This document shows positions 51,912-62,006 of a stretch of 64,000 nucleotides of DNA, one piece after another. Both the position numbers and the translations under genes were made by a program. The DNA comes from Providencia rettgeri (lineage in GTDB: Bacteria > Pseudomonadota > Gammaproteobacteria > Enterobacterales > Enterobacteriaceae), in assembly GCF_013702265.1 (NCBI RefSeq), contig NZ_CP059348.1, positions 2,666,001 to 2,730,000 on the forward strand, read 5' to 3'. Each line of letters opens with the position of its first letter. Position 1 is the first letter of the stretch. Under the pieces are notes generated by a model. That model saw only the letters and a list, made by a program, of their open reading frames with translations, ran no database searches and was not told where the DNA came from.

Positions 51912-52012
51912 TTTCGCAAATACGCTGAATACATTTGTTAAAGTGACGATGGCTCAGCTCTGCGATATTCAATTTTTTGTTTTACTAAAAACATCCATCC
52001 GTTGAAGCACAC

Positions 52013-52051
52013 TTTCATTAAAGTACTATTTCATTAAAGTACTATTTCATT
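52013..52051 (+). repeat. 16-bp tandem direct repeat
   Basis: TTTCATTAAAGTACTA occurs at 52013-52028 and 52029-52044, with a partial third copy TTTCATT at 52045-52051. It lies in the yfhL-acpS convergent spacer, next to the acpS terminator. Confidence 0.8.
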
Positions 52052-52084
52052 GAAACATTGCCGACCGAAAACAAGTCGGCAATG
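52045..52084 (-). terminator. Terminator after acpS
   Basis: On the minus strand CATTGCCGAC pairs with GTCGGCAATG (52084-52075 and 52065-52056), then TTTCAATG follows. The U-tract is short. Confidence 0.6.
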
Positions 52085-52092
52085 AGTAATGC

Positions 52093-52476
52093 CTACAGAC
52101 TTTCAATAATCACTGTTGCAGCCGCATAGTGCCGCTCATCAGTAATCGAAACATGAAAATGCGTGGCTTTTAAATTATTGGCTAGTTTTAGCGCCTCACC
52201 GCTCAGTGAAAGTAACGGTTTACCTAGCTCATCGTTTGTGATTTCAAACTGATTAAAAGCCAAACCATTACGGATCCCCGTACCTAATGCCTTAGCCGCC
52301 GCTTCTTTCACTGCAAATCGCTTAGCAAGAAAACGCGCAGGCTTAGCTTGTTGCTGATATTGTGCATATTCATGTTCTGTTAAAATACGCTTCGCTAAGC
52401 TATCAGCGGAGCGCTCAATGACAGATTCAATACGCGTAATCTCAACAATATCTGTACCTAAACCTACAATAGCCAT
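52093..52476 (-). CDS. acpS: Holo-[acyl-carrier-protein] synthase
   Basis: AcpS transfers phosphopantetheine from CoA to ACP. The 127 residues carry [13 protein letters not shown] (metal Asp9) and [15 protein letters not shown] (metal Glu), the two family signatures. Its ATG overlaps the pdxJ stop by one base (TAATG), so translation is coupled. This is the conserved last gene of the lepA-to-acpS string. Confidence 0.98.
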   Translation of the reverse strand: MAIVGLGTDIVEITRIESVIERSADSLAKRILTEHEYAQYQQQAKPARFLAKRFAVKEAAAKALGTGIRNGLAFNQFEITNDELGKPLLSLSGEALKLANNLKATHFHVSITDERHYAAATVIIESL

Positions 52477-53207
52477 TATTTACGCGCTTCTGTGAGTAAG
52501 CTTTTCATGTCGGATACAGCTTGAGCTAGACCACTAAACAGAGCTCGGCCAATAATCGCGTGCCCGATATTCAGTTCATAAATTTCAGGCAGTGCTGCGA
52601 TACGTTGAACATTATGGTAAGTCAATCCATGTCCCGCATTCACTTTAATGCCTTTACCCGCTGCATAGCTTACGCCATCACGAATACGACGAAATTCAAG
52701 CTCTTGCTCTTGTTCAGTTTTAGCATCCGCGTATGCGCCTGTGTGAATTTCAATAAATGGTGCCCCACACTCTTGAGCAGCATCAATTTGTTCATGATCC
52801 GCATCGATAAATAAAGAGACTAAAATACCTGCTTCGGTCAGTCGTTTTACTGCGGATGCGACTTTTTGTTTTTGCCCTGCAACATCAAGCCCACCTTCAG
52901 TAGTCACCTCTTCACGCTTTTCAGGAACTAAGCAGCAATAAGTCGGCTTAATACGACAAGCAATGTCAATCATCTCTTCCGTGACTGCCATTTCAAGGTT
53001 CATGCGCGTTTGAATGGTTTGGTTGAGTAGTTCAACGTCTCTATCGGTAATATGGCGGCGATCTTCACGTAAGTGAATAGTGATCCCGTCGGCTCCAGCT
53101 TGCTCAGCAACAAATGCCGCTTGAACAGGGTCAGGATATTGTGTTCCTCTTGCATTTCTAACAGTTGCAATGTGGTCAATGTTAACACCCAATAACAGCT
53201 CAGCCAT
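52476..53207 (-). CDS. pdxJ: Pyridoxine 5'-phosphate synthase
   Basis: PdxJ joins 1-deoxyxylulose 5-phosphate with aminoacetone phosphate to form PNP (vitamin B6). The 243-residue TIM barrel opens [17 protein letters not shown] and has [14 protein letters not shown] and [11 protein letters not shown], the catalytic loop strings. It is unusual that a 304-bp spacer separates it from recO; in E. coli the two are nearly adjacent. Confidence 0.98.
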   Translation of the reverse strand: MAELLLGVNIDHIATVRNARGTQYPDPVQAAFVAEQAGADGITIHLREDRRHITDRDVELLNQTIQTRMNLEMAVTEEMIDIACRIKPTYCCLVPEKREEVTTEGGLDVAGQKQKVASAVKRLTEAGILVSLFIDADHEQIDAAQECGAPFIEIHTGAYADAKTEQEQELEFRRIRDGVSYAAGKGIKVNAGHGLTYHNVQRIAALPEIYELNIGHAIIGRALFSGLAQAVSDMKSLLTEARK

Positions 53208-53475
53208 GTTTAACTCCCTATGAATAAACAGTCACTTATTTCTTGTCTGCCATATCCTACTGCAATTTATCGTATTGGGGGAAAAAATATCTCGTTCTTC
53301 CTCGCGGATTCCAAAGCAATAATAATATTTCATCAATTACATTCATGTTTTGGGAAGCGCCTCGAAGAAAATGGATAGGACGAAAACTTTGTCTAGATTG
53401 CCTGTAATTTTGCGGTTACAACAGTCCGCAGCTGGAAAGGTATATAGTTGGAAATGCTCGCAGTAATAACAAATA
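53208..53475. other. Gene-free spacer between recO and pdxJ
   Basis: I see no ORF with a ribosome site, no tRNA-like fold and no convincing operator. A pdxJ promoter must lie here, because a terminator follows recO. Confidence 0.5.
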
Positions 53476-53518
53476 GAAAAAATAGCGTCATAAAACAAAA
53501 TCAATTAATTGTTATGAC
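53476..53518 (-). terminator. Terminator overlapping the recO stop
   Basis: On the minus strand GTCATAA (53518-53512) pairs with TTATGAC (53493-53487), followed by GCTATTTTTTC. The left arm includes the recO stop codon. Confidence 0.65.
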
Positions 53519-54237
53519 TTCGCCATATTCTGAGAAGGGATAATAAATTGCCTGAAGAGTTCACGGCTTTTAAGGGGTTTACCGCCAAGGTAAGGTTTCA
53601 GTGCCATGCGGGTAAACCGTTTAGCGGCTTTTAAGGTGTCCGCATCTGGGAATTCGCGTTCGGCTAACGCTCTTAATTGCTTACCCGTGAATGTGAGTTG
53701 GTCAACAATCAGGCTGCCAATAAACCCTTTTTCTTCACGGTAACGGTAGGTCATGGTGTCTGAAACTGGCTCACCACTGCCCGCACAATGTAAAAAATCT
53801 ACGCCGTAACCGAGATAAGACAGCAAAGCGAGCTCGAACTGACGTAAAGCAGATTCAGGCGTGCGTTCACTTCCGGCTAAAACTTGCAAGCAATTGAGGT
53901 AATCAAAAAATAGAGATGAATACGGTGTGCCAAACTCAATAACCCGAGCGGTAAGTTCATTAAGGTATAAACCGCTATATAAAACAGTGCCACTAAGAGG
54001 GAGAGCAAGAGAGACAGGATCAGCATTGATGAGGGTTTTGATTTCACCTTTGCCACTCCAACGGATCAACAAAGGTGTAAAAGGCTGCAAGCAGCCTCTT
54101 AATGGTGAGCGGTTGCGTCTCGCACCCTTTGCTAGCAAACGAATTTTTCCTTCCCCTTCCGTGAAAAAGTCAATTAATAGACTCGTTTCACTGTAAGGAC
54201 GGGAATGGAGCACAAACGCGCGTTGCCAACCACTCAC
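53512..54237 (-). CDS. recO: DNA repair protein RecO
   Basis: RecO works with RecR to load RecA on gapped DNA and anneals SSB-coated strands. The 241 residues have an N-terminal OB fold ([24 protein letters not shown]) and a helical C-terminal domain. The four-cysteine zinc site of some RecO proteins is absent, as in other enterobacteria. It is 11 bp after era. Confidence 0.96.
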   Translation of the reverse strand: MSGWQRAFVLHSRPYSETSLLIDFFTEGEGKIRLLAKGARRNRSPLRGCLQPFTPLLIRWSGKGEIKTLINADPVSLALPLSGTVLYSGLYLNELTARVIEFGTPYSSLFFDYLNCLQVLAGSERTPESALRQFELALLSYLGYGVDFLHCAGSGEPVSDTMTYRYREEKGFIGSLIVDQLTFTGKQLRALAEREFPDADTLKAAKRFTRMALKPYLGGKPLKSRELFRQFIIPSQNMAKS

Positions 54238-54248
54238 AATGTCACCGA

Positions 54249-55157
54249 TTATTTTAAATCGTCAACATAGCCCAGACTGCGCAGTGCTCTTTCGTCATCT
54301 GCCCAACCGGATTTAACTTTAACCCAAAGCTCTAAGTGAACTTTAGTTTCAAACAGACGTTCCATATCAATACGAGCTTCGGTACCAATGGTTTTCAGCT
54401 TGCTACCTTTATTACCGATAACCATTTTTTTCTGACCTTCACGCTCAACTAAGATCAGTCCGTTGATATGGTAGCCACCCTTATCCATCTCTTTAAACTG
54501 TTCAATTTCAACAGTCACTGAGTATGGTAGCTCGTCACCTAAGAAACGCATCAGTTTTTCACGAATAATTTCAGAGGCCATAAAACGCTGAGAGCGGTCT
54601 GTAATATAGTCTTCAGGGAAGTGGTGAATAGCTTCGGGGATGTGCTGCTTCACAATCTTCGCGATGGTATCAACGCCAGTGCCTTTTTCTGCACTGATTG
54701 GCACCACGTCCAAGAAATTCATTTTTTGGCTGATCATACCGATGTGTGGCAGTAAGCTGGTTTTATCCACCACATTATCAATTTTGTTGATCGCCAAAAT
54801 GACTGGGCAACGCAAGCTAGATAGCTTGTTCAGCACCATTTCATCATCAGGTGTCCAATGGGTACCTTCAACCACAAAAATAACCAATTCAACATCGCCA
54901 ATAGAGCTGGATGCAGCGCGGTTCATCAAACGGTTAATTGCTCTTTTTTCTTCAATATGAAGACCTGGGGTATCAACATAGATAATTTGGTAATTATCTT
55001 CTGTATGGATCCCCATAATACGGTGGCGAGTTGTCTGCGGCTTTCTCGATGTGATCGAGACTTTTTGCCCCAGTAACTGATTTAACAGTGTTGATTTCCC
55101 AACATTTGGTCGTCCAACTATGGCAACAAAACCACAGTGGGATTGTAATTCACTCAT
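54249..55157 (-). CDS. era: GTPase Era
   Basis: Era is an essential GTPase that binds the 3' end of 16S rRNA for 30S maturation. The 302 residues show G1 GRPNVGKST (15-23), G3 DTPG, G4 NKID and a C-terminal KH domain with [11 protein letters not shown]. It starts inside the rnc stop (ATGA overlap), the conserved rnc-era coupling. Confidence 0.98.
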   Translation of the reverse strand: MSELQSHCGFVAIVGRPNVGKSTLLNQLLGQKVSITSRKPQTTRHRIMGIHTEDNYQIIYVDTPGLHIEEKRAINRLMNRAASSSIGDVELVIFVVEGTHWTPDDEMVLNKLSSLRCPVILAINKIDNVVDKTSLLPHIGMISQKMNFLDVVPISAEKGTGVDTIAKIVKQHIPEAIHHFPEDYITDRSQRFMASEIIREKLMRFLGDELPYSVTVEIEQFKEMDKGGYHINGLILVEREGQKKMVIGNKGSKLKTIGTEARIDMERLFETKVHLELWVKVKSGWADDERALRSLGYVDDLK

Positions 55158-55834
55158 TCAATCTCCAAGATTTTCAATGCTTGTTCTGCTGCGGCTTGCT
55201 CCGCTTTACGACGGCTTGAACCTATGCCGTTAATCGGCTCTTCAATGCCGCTCACTTGGCAATGGATCGTAAATTCTTGATCATGAGCTTCACCTTTCAC
55301 ATGTACCACTAAATAGTTTGGTAGTGGAAGATGACGCCCTTGCAGATATTCTTGTAGCCGCGTTTTCGGGTCTTTTTGTTTATCACCCGGACTAATTTCA
55401 TCCAATCTTACTTTGTACCATGCCAGAATGATCTGTTCGATAGTTTGAATATTGCTATCAAGGAAAATCCCGCCAATTAAGGCTTCAACGGTATCAGCTA
55501 AGATCGATTCTCGGCGGAAACCGCCACTTTTTAATTCACCCGGACCTAAACGTAAACATTCACCGAGTTCAAATTCACGGGCAATTTCTGCCAGTGTATT
55601 TCCACGCACTAACGTTGCGCGCATACGGCTCATATCACCTTCATCCACTTTAGGGAAACGATGATAGAGATCGTTAGCAATCACAAAACTGAGAATTGAA
55701 TCACCCAAAAACTCCAGTCTTTCATTATGTTTGCTGCTAGCACTTCTATGAGTTAATGCCTGAATTAATAAATCATTTTGCTGGAATGTATATCCCAGCT
55801 TACGCTGTAATTTTTCTAACAAAGAGGGGTTCAT
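55154..55834 (-). CDS. rnc: Ribonuclease III
   Basis: RNase III cuts double-stranded RNA, including rRNA precursors. The 226 residues have the signature [11 protein letters not shown] with catalytic D45, E117 in [11 protein letters not shown], and a C-terminal dsRNA-binding domain (about 155-226). A long stem-loop about 40 bases upstream may be cleaved by RNase III itself, as in E. coli. Confidence 0.98.
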   Translation of the reverse strand: MNPSLLEKLQRKLGYTFQQNDLLIQALTHRSASSKHNERLEFLGDSILSFVIANDLYHRFPKVDEGDMSRMRATLVRGNTLAEIAREFELGECLRLGPGELKSGGFRRESILADTVEALIGGIFLDSNIQTIEQIILAWYKVRLDEISPGDKQKDPKTRLQEYLQGRHLPLPNYLVVHVKGEAHDQEFTIHCQVSGIEEPINGIGSSRRKAEQAAAEQALKILEIE

Positions 55835-55870
55835 GTGCGCCCAACCATTCTACGTTTAATAAAAAAGCAC

Positions 55871-55915
55871 ACGCAACAGACCTGTAAAATCAGCTATTTT
55901 ACAAAACTGTTGCGT
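55871..55915 (-). promoter_or_regulatory. rnc leader stem-loop, possible RNase III autoregulation site
   Basis: ACGCAACAG/CTGTTGCGT and TGTAAAAT/ATTTTACA form a stem of 17 pairs with a 3-nt internal loop and a 5-nt apex. On the minus strand it is followed by GTGTGCTTTTTTATT, so it could also attenuate. In E. coli RNase III cleaves an analogous leader hairpin. Confidence 0.6.
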
Positions 55916-56061
55916 TTGCACTGACTTCCTCCGACCATCACCCGTAAGCAATTGATATTCGAAAAATAAATTTTATGAATTATCGGAATTTAACGAGGAT
56001 AGTTAATAATTAGGAAGTCAATAATGTTTAAAACAACATTATTGTACACTGGGTAAAATAA

Positions 56062-56104
56062 TAATGCTTATGATAATGCGAGTTTTCTCATGAAAACCCG
56101 CATT
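56062..56104 (-). terminator. Hairpin after lepB
   Basis: On the minus strand AATGCG-GGTTTTC-ATGA-GAAAAC-CGCATT type pairing (56104-56075, one G-U), about 13 bases past the lepB stop. The following sequence is only moderately T-rich. Confidence 0.5.
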
Positions 56105-56116
56105 GTCTGAAATGAA

Positions 56117-57082
56117 TTATAGAGGACCAATTCGGCTAAAGCGAATACCTGTAGGCCATTCGTTCTCTTGTTTATCTAAACTTAACCAGATAAACACCGC
56201 ACGGCCCACTAAATTTTGCTCAGGAACAAAGCCCCACATACGGCTATCAGAGCTGTTGTCTCTATTATCACCCATCATAAAATAGTGTTTCTCAGGTACA
56301 ATCCACTCATTAAGTGGTAAACCTGGTTGTACATATTTTGATTGAGTAATGTAGTTATTAATCGTCAAAATTTGGTGCGTAACGGTATCTAATTTCTCAC
56401 TTCTACCGTATTGACGCAGTGAGTTATTCGGTAACGCTTGGTCTACTGGGATTTGATAATTACCATATTGATTATCAACCACAGAGCTATTTTCAAATAC
56501 CATTGTCCATTCACTTGGCTCTAATGGGCCATAAGTAACTGGTAATTTTTCTGTGCATTTATTGTCTGCACAGTTAGGGTAAATCGTCAGCTCTTTCGCT
56601 TCTGGGTTATAAATGATTTTATCCCCCGGCAAACCAATAACACGTTTCACGAAGTCTACATTTGGCTCTTTCGGATATTTAAATACCGCGATATCTCCAC
56701 GATTAGGCTTACCCGTTTCGATTAATGTGGTCTGAGTAATAGGATCTTTCAATCCATAAGAAAACTTCTCAACCAACATAAAATCACCAACTAAGAGTGT
56801 TGGCATCATCGAACCTGATGGAATTTGGAACGGCTCATAAATAAACGAACGAACAACCAAAACAATGGCTAACACAGGAAAAATTGAGGTTCCCGTTTCC
56901 AGCCACGACGGACGACGAACTGCTTTCGCGAGTTCATCTTCGTTCATTGAGCCGTTTGTTACTTCCCGCAATTTTTTAAGTTTCGCTTTACGTGCTGGCG
57001 CAAACTTAAATTTATCTAAGCACCAAATAATCCCTGTCACCAGCGTAGCCAGTGTGAGGATCAGGGCAAATGTGTTAGCCAT
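56117..57082 (-). CDS. lepB: Signal peptidase I
   Basis: LepB removes Sec and Tat signal peptides. The 321 residues have two N-terminal membrane segments (about 4-22 and 65-80). The catalytic dyad is S91 (PSGSMMPTLL) and K146 (DFVKRVIGLPGD), numbered as in E. coli. Box E GDNRDNSSDSR is present. It follows lepA by 17 bp. Confidence 0.98.
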   Translation of the reverse strand: MANTFALILTLATLVTGIIWCLDKFKFAPARKAKLKKLREVTNGSMNEDELAKAVRRPSWLETGTSIFPVLAIVLVVRSFIYEPFQIPSGSMMPTLLVGDFMLVEKFSYGLKDPITQTTLIETGKPNRGDIAVFKYPKEPNVDFVKRVIGLPGDKIIYNPEAKELTIYPNCADNKCTEKLPVTYGPLEPSEWTMVFENSSVVDNQYGNYQIPVDQALPNNSLRQYGRSEKLDTVTHQILTINNYITQSKYVQPGLPLNEWIVPEKHYFMMGDNRDNSSDSRMWGFVPEQNLVGRAVFIWLSLDKQENEWPTGIRFSRIGPL

Positions 57083-57099
57083 TAAGACTCCTTGTAAAC

Positions 57100-58902
57100 T
57101 TAGCTGTCTTTACCAACGTGCAATATAGCAAGGAACGCTTCTTGTGGGAGTTCAACGTTACCCACTTGCTTCATACGTTTCTTACCGTCCTTTTGCTTCT
57201 GTAACAGTTTCTTCTTACGGCTAACGTCACCGCCATAACATTTGGCAAGAACGTTTTTGCGCAGCTGTTTCACTGTAGAACGAGCAATAATGTGGTTACC
57301 AATTGCTGCTTGGATAGCAATATCAAACTGTTGACGTGGAATAAGCTCTTTCATTTTTTCCACCAGCTCACGTCCGCGGTACTGCGAGTTGCCACGGTGG
57401 GTGATCAGCGCTAATGCGTCGACACGTTCGTTGTTGATTAACACATCCACACGCACCATGTCTGACGTTTGGAAACGTTTGAATGAATAATCTAAAGAAG
57501 CATAACCACGAGAGGTTGATTTTAAACGGTCAAAGAAATCCAGCACCACTTCTGACATCGGAATTTCGTAGGTCAAAGAAACCTGGTTTCCGTGATAAAC
57601 CATGTTGGTTTGTACGCCACGTTTTTCAATACACAGAGTGATAACGTTACCTAAATACTCTTTAGGCATCAGCATATGACACTCAGCGATAGGCTCTCTT
57701 AACTCTTCGATGTTATTCAGCGGTGGTAATTTCGACGGACTATCCACATAAACAATCTCGCCATTAGTTTGCTGAACTTCATAAACTACCGTTGGCGCCG
57801 TAGTGATTAAGTCGAGATCGTATTCACGCTCTAAACGCTCTTGAATGATTTCCATGTGCAATAAGCCAAGGAAACCACAACGGAAACCGAATCCTAATGC
57901 TGTTGACGTTTCTGGTTCATAGAACAAGGAAGCATCATTCAGGCTTAATTTACCCAATGCATCGCGGAAAGCTTCATAGTCATCAGAGCTAACAGGGAAC
58001 AGACCCGCATAAACTTGAGGTTTCACTTTTTTGAAGCCCGGTAATGCTTTATCTGCTGGGTTACGAGCACCTGTTAAAGTATCCCCAACTGGGGCGCCAG
58101 TGATGTCTTTAATCGCGCACACTAACCAGCCTACTTCACCGCAGTTAAGCACATCACGGTCAACTTGTTTTGGTGTGAAAATACCGAGGCGATCCGCGTT
58201 ATACACGTTGCCCGTACTCATCACTTTAACTTTGTCGCCTTTTCTCAATGTACCATTTTTAATACGGATCAGAGAAACAACACCTAAATAGTTATCGAAC
58301 CAAGAGTCGATAATCAGCGCTTGTAACGGTGCATCACCATCACCTTCTGGTGGTGGAATTTCTTTCACTAAACGTTCGATAACATCTTGAACACCGATAC
58401 CGGTTTTCGCAGAACAACGAACTGCATCATGGGCATCAAGACCCACAATGTCTTCAATCTCATCAGCAACACGCTCAGGATCAGCGGCTGGTAAGTCAAT
58501 CTTGTTCAGGACTGGAACCACTTCCAAGTCCATTTCAATAGCTGTATAGCAGTTCGCTAAGGTTTGAGCTTCAACACCTTGCCCTGCATCCACAACTAAT
58601 AATGCGCCTTCACACGCAGCCAATGAACGAGAAACTTCATAGGAGAAGTCCACGTGTCCTGGGGTGTCGATAAAGTTCAGTTGGTAAGTTTCGCCATCCG
58701 CCGCTTTATAATCGAGCGTTACGCTCTGTGCTTTGATGGTGATACCACGTTCACGTTCCAGATCCATAGAGTCTAAAACCTGAGCCGCCATTTCACGGTC
58801 AGTTAAGCCACCACAGATTTGAATAATACGATCTGACAACGTTGATTTTCCGTGGTCGATATGTGCAATGATCGAAAAGTTTCTGATGTTTTTGATTTTC
58901 AA
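57100..58902 (-). CDS. lepA: Elongation factor 4 (LepA)
   Basis: LepA is a ribosomal GTPase involved in initiation and 30S assembly or back-translocation. The 600 residues show [13 protein letters not shown] (G1), DTPGHVDF (G3) and NKIDLP (G4). Translation-factor domains II, III and V follow, and the LepA-specific C-terminal domain ends [18 protein letters not shown]. It heads the lepA-lepB pair. Confidence 0.98.
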   Translation of the reverse strand: MKIKNIRNFSIIAHIDHGKSTLSDRIIQICGGLTDREMAAQVLDSMDLERERGITIKAQSVTLDYKAADGETYQLNFIDTPGHVDFSYEVSRSLAACEGALLVVDAGQGVEAQTLANCYTAIEMDLEVVPVLNKIDLPAADPERVADEIEDIVGLDAHDAVRCSAKTGIGVQDVIERLVKEIPPPEGDGDAPLQALIIDSWFDNYLGVVSLIRIKNGTLRKGDKVKVMSTGNVYNADRLGIFTPKQVDRDVLNCGEVGWLVCAIKDITGAPVGDTLTGARNPADKALPGFKKVKPQVYAGLFPVSSDDYEAFRDALGKLSLNDASLFYEPETSTALGFGFRCGFLGLLHMEIIQERLEREYDLDLITTAPTVVYEVQQTNGEIVYVDSPSKLPPLNNIEELREPIAECHMLMPKEYLGNVITLCIEKRGVQTNMVYHGNQVSLTYEIPMSEVVLDFFDRLKSTSRGYASLDYSFKRFQTSDMVRVDVLINNERVDALALITHRGNSQYRGRELVEKMKELIPRQQFDIAIQAAIGNHIIARSTVKQLRKNVLAKCYGGDVSRKKKLLQKQKDGKKRMKQVGNVELPQEAFLAILHVGKDS

Positions 58903-59118
58903 GGTAATATCTTCTTTTAAATTGCCTTACAAAATCAGTTTTGAGCAAATTTTGCCACAAAACTAAAATGCTATGATTATCACAAGATTGCTAATTAGCA
59001 GCATTTTACATACAAGAACCCACTAACACAAAGATTCAATGTAAAACAACTGTAAACTTGCCAAAGTTGAATGAGTTACTTATTTCATTTTTCTTCGTTT
59101 TTCTTCATTTTTGAACGA

Positions 59119-59178
59119 CTAAAAACAAAATCGCCTGTAGTAAAAAGCTTGTGTCGTGAAAGCTTAGCTACAGGCGAT
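59119..59178 (-). terminator. Terminator of the rpoE-rseABC operon
   Basis: On the minus strand ATCGCCTGTAG (59178-59168) pairs with CTACAGGCGAT (59140-59130), with AAGCTT inner pairing, then TTTGTTTTTAG. It lies 19 bases past the rseC stop. Confidence 0.85.
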
Positions 59179-59196
59179 AATGTGAGACAATGGCAT

Positions 59197-59661
59197 TCAA
59201 CAATGTGTTTGAACGCTGATTTCGCCGGGGGGCAGTCCTATTTGTAAAACGATTGGCTGAAAATCGATTTTATTACGCCAACGTGAAGCCATTTCTCGCG
59301 CAGTGAAAAAGCCAGCAAACCCACCGAAAATTCCCGCTAATGCGACCCATACCTGCTCAAATTCAGCTAATTGAGCCAATGCGGCAAATAAAAACAATCC
59401 AACCAATGGCGTTAAATAGACTAACATCGCAGAACGCAGTAAGCTCCCTTCAGGAATACCCACTTCAATTTTTTGTCCAACAACCAAAGGCTGTTCAACT
59501 TCAATTTCCAATTCGTGCTCAGTGTTAGGCCCAATTTTATTTAAAGCATATGAACCACAAGCAGCACGAGCGCTGCAACTTCCACATCCGGCTGAAGAGC
59601 CATAACGCAATAATGCTCGCCCTTTCTGCCACCTAATCACCGTTGCCCATTCTTTTACCAT
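59197..59661 (-). CDS. rseC: SoxR-reducing / sigmaE regulatory protein RseC
   Basis: RseC is an inner-membrane protein that positively modulates sigmaE and contributes to SoxR reduction. The 154 residues hold a cytoplasmic cysteine cluster C26, C29 and C35 (GCGSCSARAACGSYAL). Two hydrophobic helices follow (about 76-95 and 101-120). It lies 3 bp after rseB, last in the operon. Confidence 0.95.
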   Translation of the reverse strand: MVKEWATVIRWQKGRALLRYGSSAGCGSCSARAACGSYALNKIGPNTEHELEIEVEQPLVVGQKIEVGIPEGSLLRSAMLVYLTPLVGLFLFAALAQLAEFEQVWVALAGIFGGFAGFFTAREMASRWRNKIDFQPIVLQIGLPPGEISVQTHC

Positions 59662-59664
59662 GAT

Positions 59665-60615
59665 TTACTCCCGAAACTGAATGCTACTCGCAATTAACTG
59701 GGATGTTGATAGCGGTAACTCCCCTATTATCGTAATCACATTTTGCTTTTGAGTCATGGTGTAAATTGTGCGGCGACCATTTTGCAGTGGCTGATCAAGT
59801 AAAGGACCTTTCGATGTTTTTGTCACATTAACCGAAAAGGTAAATAGCCCATCGCTGAACATTGCCGTTTCAATGATGTCATCATCGCTTAATTTTCGCG
59901 TAGAGCGAGACACTTCCTCAAAGCCTGGAGGCAGCATTCCCACCCGCCATTTAAACGATGGATTTTCGTTTTTCGGCGACACTAATAATGGTGGTAAATT
60001 TACATTACTGAGAGATTTCAATGAATCTTGTACATTCTTGCTATCTAAAACAGTCGAAATCACCCTAAACTGTTCCAGTGTTTGATTATTGTTGTCGAGT
60101 AAATCAACACGCAGTGGCAATTTAGTTTCTTCATCGATTAATAACACATAATTAAATCGAGAATTGTCTTTTGAAATAATTCGCATGACTAATGCGGGTC
60201 TATCACCAATATGCGTACGACCAGCATCGATAAAATTATAATAAGGCTGAATTTTTTGGTAATCCGCAAAAAGTACCGTAGGTAAGTTATCAATGATATG
60301 TTCACCATTTAAGCTAAACGCATCGAATCCCGGTTCAAAATAACTAATTCGGTTACCATTTTGCACTATCTCTCGGCGAGATGAATCCATCTGGATCATT
60401 TGAGAAATAGGGACTCCATTAATAATCGCGTGGCGATAGCGCACTGGAACGATATTTTGCGGATTGAATGTCATAAACGACATTTCATAGGACAGGTTCT
60501 GGGCAGCCGTTCCCATTTCTTTGAAAAGAACATCGGCATCCGTAGATGATGCCGACGCTTGATTAGACATAATCAGGCTGCCCGTCAGGCAGAAGACGGA
60601 TAACCATTTATTCAT
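59665..60615 (-). CDS. rseB: Periplasmic sigmaE regulator RseB
   Basis: RseB binds the periplasmic part of RseA and shields it from DegS; lipopolysaccharide and mislocalised lipoproteins release it. The 316 residues start with a Sec signal (cleavage after ASA near 23). The LolA-like MucB domain follows (to about 215), then the small C-terminal domain (VTKTSKGPL...). The ATG overlaps the rseA stop by one base. Confidence 0.96.
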   Translation of the reverse strand: MNKWLSVFCLTGSLIMSNQASASSTDADVLFKEMGTAAQNLSYEMSFMTFNPQNIVPVRYRHAIINGVPISQMIQMDSSRREIVQNGNRISYFEPGFDAFSLNGEHIIDNLPTVLFADYQKIQPYYNFIDAGRTHIGDRPALVMRIISKDNSRFNYVLLIDEETKLPLRVDLLDNNNQTLEQFRVISTVLDSKNVQDSLKSLSNVNLPPLLVSPKNENPSFKWRVGMLPPGFEEVSRSTRKLSDDDIIETAMFSDGLFTFSVNVTKTSKGPLLDQPLQNGRRTIYTMTQKQNVITIIGELPLSTSQLIASSIQFRE

Positions 60616-61238
60616 TATTGCAGTTTAACCCCTGCTGATGCGGTATTTTTATCACTGTCTTGATGCGGCTGATTCAGCATTGAACGTCTTTCAATTTCAT
60701 ACTGTTGCAGCATGGCATTGATACGTTGATTTTGTTGCTCGATTTGCTGAGATTGTTGCTCAGTACCAAACAATTGGCTATCTGAAAGATTTAAGCTAAC
60801 TGGCGCACCACGTCCGACTGGAACGGTATTAAATACAGGATCATCCACAGTAGAATCGACACTATTGCTTTGATTGTATTGTTGAACACCCACAATTACA
60901 GCGAGTGATACACATGCAGCCACACCGATTTGCGTAATTTGGCTAGCCCATGGACGAATTTTGTTCCAAAACGGGAAGCCACTCCAGCTTGCTGGCTCTG
61001 GTTGTGATTCAACAACTGCTTGAGGATTAATTCGCACCGCTTCATTTTCCAGCGCTGCCGCAACTTTACTTGCAATATCAAAATGAATGACATCGCCTGT
61101 ATCATTACGCAGAGTATCACGAACAAGATGATAGCTCTCCCAACGTTGCTTTAACGTTGAATCACATGAAATGGTGTTAATGAGTTCTAAATCTAGAGCT
61201 TCACCATCCATCATTGCGGAAAGTTTCTCTCTTTGCAT
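60615..61238 (-). CDS. rseA: Anti-sigmaE factor RseA
   Basis: RseA holds sigmaE at the inner membrane and is cut by DegS and RseP under stress. From ATG 61238 (MQREKLSAMMDGEALD) it has 207 residues. The cytoplasmic anti-sigma domain is 1-95 and one transmembrane helix covers about 101-118 (ITQIGVAACVSLAVIVG). The periplasmic tail is Gln-rich. A TTG two codons upstream is possible. It lies 57 bp after rpoE. Confidence 0.96.
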   Translation of the reverse strand: MQREKLSAMMDGEALDLELINTISCDSTLKQRWESYHLVRDTLRNDTGDVIHFDIASKVAAALENEAVRINPQAVVESQPEPASWSGFPFWNKIRPWASQITQIGVAACVSLAVIVGVQQYNQSNSVDSTVDDPVFNTVPVGRGAPVSLNLSDSQLFGTEQQSQQIEQQNQRINAMLQQYEIERRSMLNQPHQDSDKNTASAGVKLQ

Positions 61239-61295
61239 GCCCAATTACCTTCAGTTAATTGCTCACAGTTAAATGGTAACTCGCGACCCAACCAA

Positions 61296-61874
61296 TTAAT
61301 GTTGTTGGATCAACGGCTGAACTTTTTCATCAATTGCTTCCCTAGCCCTAAAGATCCGCGATCGAACTGTACCCACAGGGCAATCCATCACTTCGGCAAT
61401 CTCTTCATAGCTTAAACCATCAAGTTCACGTAGCGTGATTGCCATTCGAAGATCTTCTGGCAGAGACTCAATGGTACGGAAAACAACTCGCTTTAATTCA
61501 TCAGACAACATTAAGTTCTCTGGGTTCGAAATTTCTTTTAATGCGCCGGCGGACTCGAAGTTTTCTGCGTCGCTCGCTTCCAGATCTGACGCGGGAGGAC
61601 GTCTATCTTGCGCGACTAAATAGTTCTTTGCCGTGTTGACAGCAATTCGATAAAGCCAAGTATAAAAAGCACTGTCGCCACGGAACGAACCGATTGCACG
61701 ATAAGCCTTAATAAACGACTCTTGTGCGACATCAGGCACATCTGCTTGCGGTACATAACGAGAAACGAGACTTGCAACTTTATGCTGGTATTTAATCACC
61801 AGTAAATTGAAAGCTTGTTGATCGCCTTTTTGTACTTTCTCAACCAATATTTGGTCTGTCAGCTGCTCGCTCAT
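61296..61874 (-). CDS. rpoE: RNA polymerase sigmaE factor
   Basis: RpoE directs the extracytoplasmic stress response. From ATG 61874 (MSEQLTDQILVEKV) it has 192 residues, the E. coli size being 191. Region 2 shows LVSRYVPQADVPDVAQESFIKAYRA. Region 4 shows LPEDLRMAITLRELDGLSYEEIAEVMDCPVGTVRSRIFRAREAID. An in-frame ATG four codons earlier sits directly on the AGGAG and is rejected. The start overlaps the stop of a 17-codon leader ORF. A sigmaE promoter precedes it, so it activates itself. Confidence 0.97.
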   Translation of the reverse strand: MSEQLTDQILVEKVQKGDQQAFNLLVIKYQHKVASLVSRYVPQADVPDVAQESFIKAYRAIGSFRGDSAFYTWLYRIAVNTAKNYLVAQDRRPPASDLEASDAENFESAGALKEISNPENLMLSDELKRVVFRTIESLPEDLRMAITLRELDGLSYEEIAEVMDCPVGTVRSRIFRAREAIDEKVQPLIQQH

Positions 61875-61924
61875 TCCAGGAACCATCTCCTGAACACAGA
61901 TTGATAATGACTTAACTTGTTCAT
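61871..61924 (-). CDS. rseD: RseD-like 17-residue leader peptide overlapping rpoE
   Basis: ATG 61924 opens MNKLSHYQSVFRRWFLE and stops with TGA inside the rpoE start (ATGA). It has an excellent ribosome site (AAGGAAGGGAG). A TAA lies five codons upstream in frame, so the ORF cannot be longer. E. coli rseD, about 51 residues, also ends at the rpoE start and couples its translation. The C-terminal Arg-aromatic-Leu pattern is similar. The gene call rests on position and ribosome site. Confidence 0.7.
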   Translation of the reverse strand: MNKLSHYQSVFRRWFLE

Positions 61925-61951
61925 CTTCTCCCTTCCTTAAGCAAGCCTAAC

Positions 61952-61978
61952 TTCGAGTAATAAAAACTGATGAAGTTC
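61952..61978 (-). promoter_or_regulatory. SigmaE promoter of rpoE
   Basis: On the minus strand GAACTT (61978-61973), 16 bp, then TCGAA (61956-61952), the sigmaE pattern GAACTT-N16-TCnnA. It lies about 30 bp before the rseD-like leader and gives autoregulation. Confidence 0.85.
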
Positions 61979-62006
61979 AATTTATTCCAAAAATAATCGA
62001 AAATAA

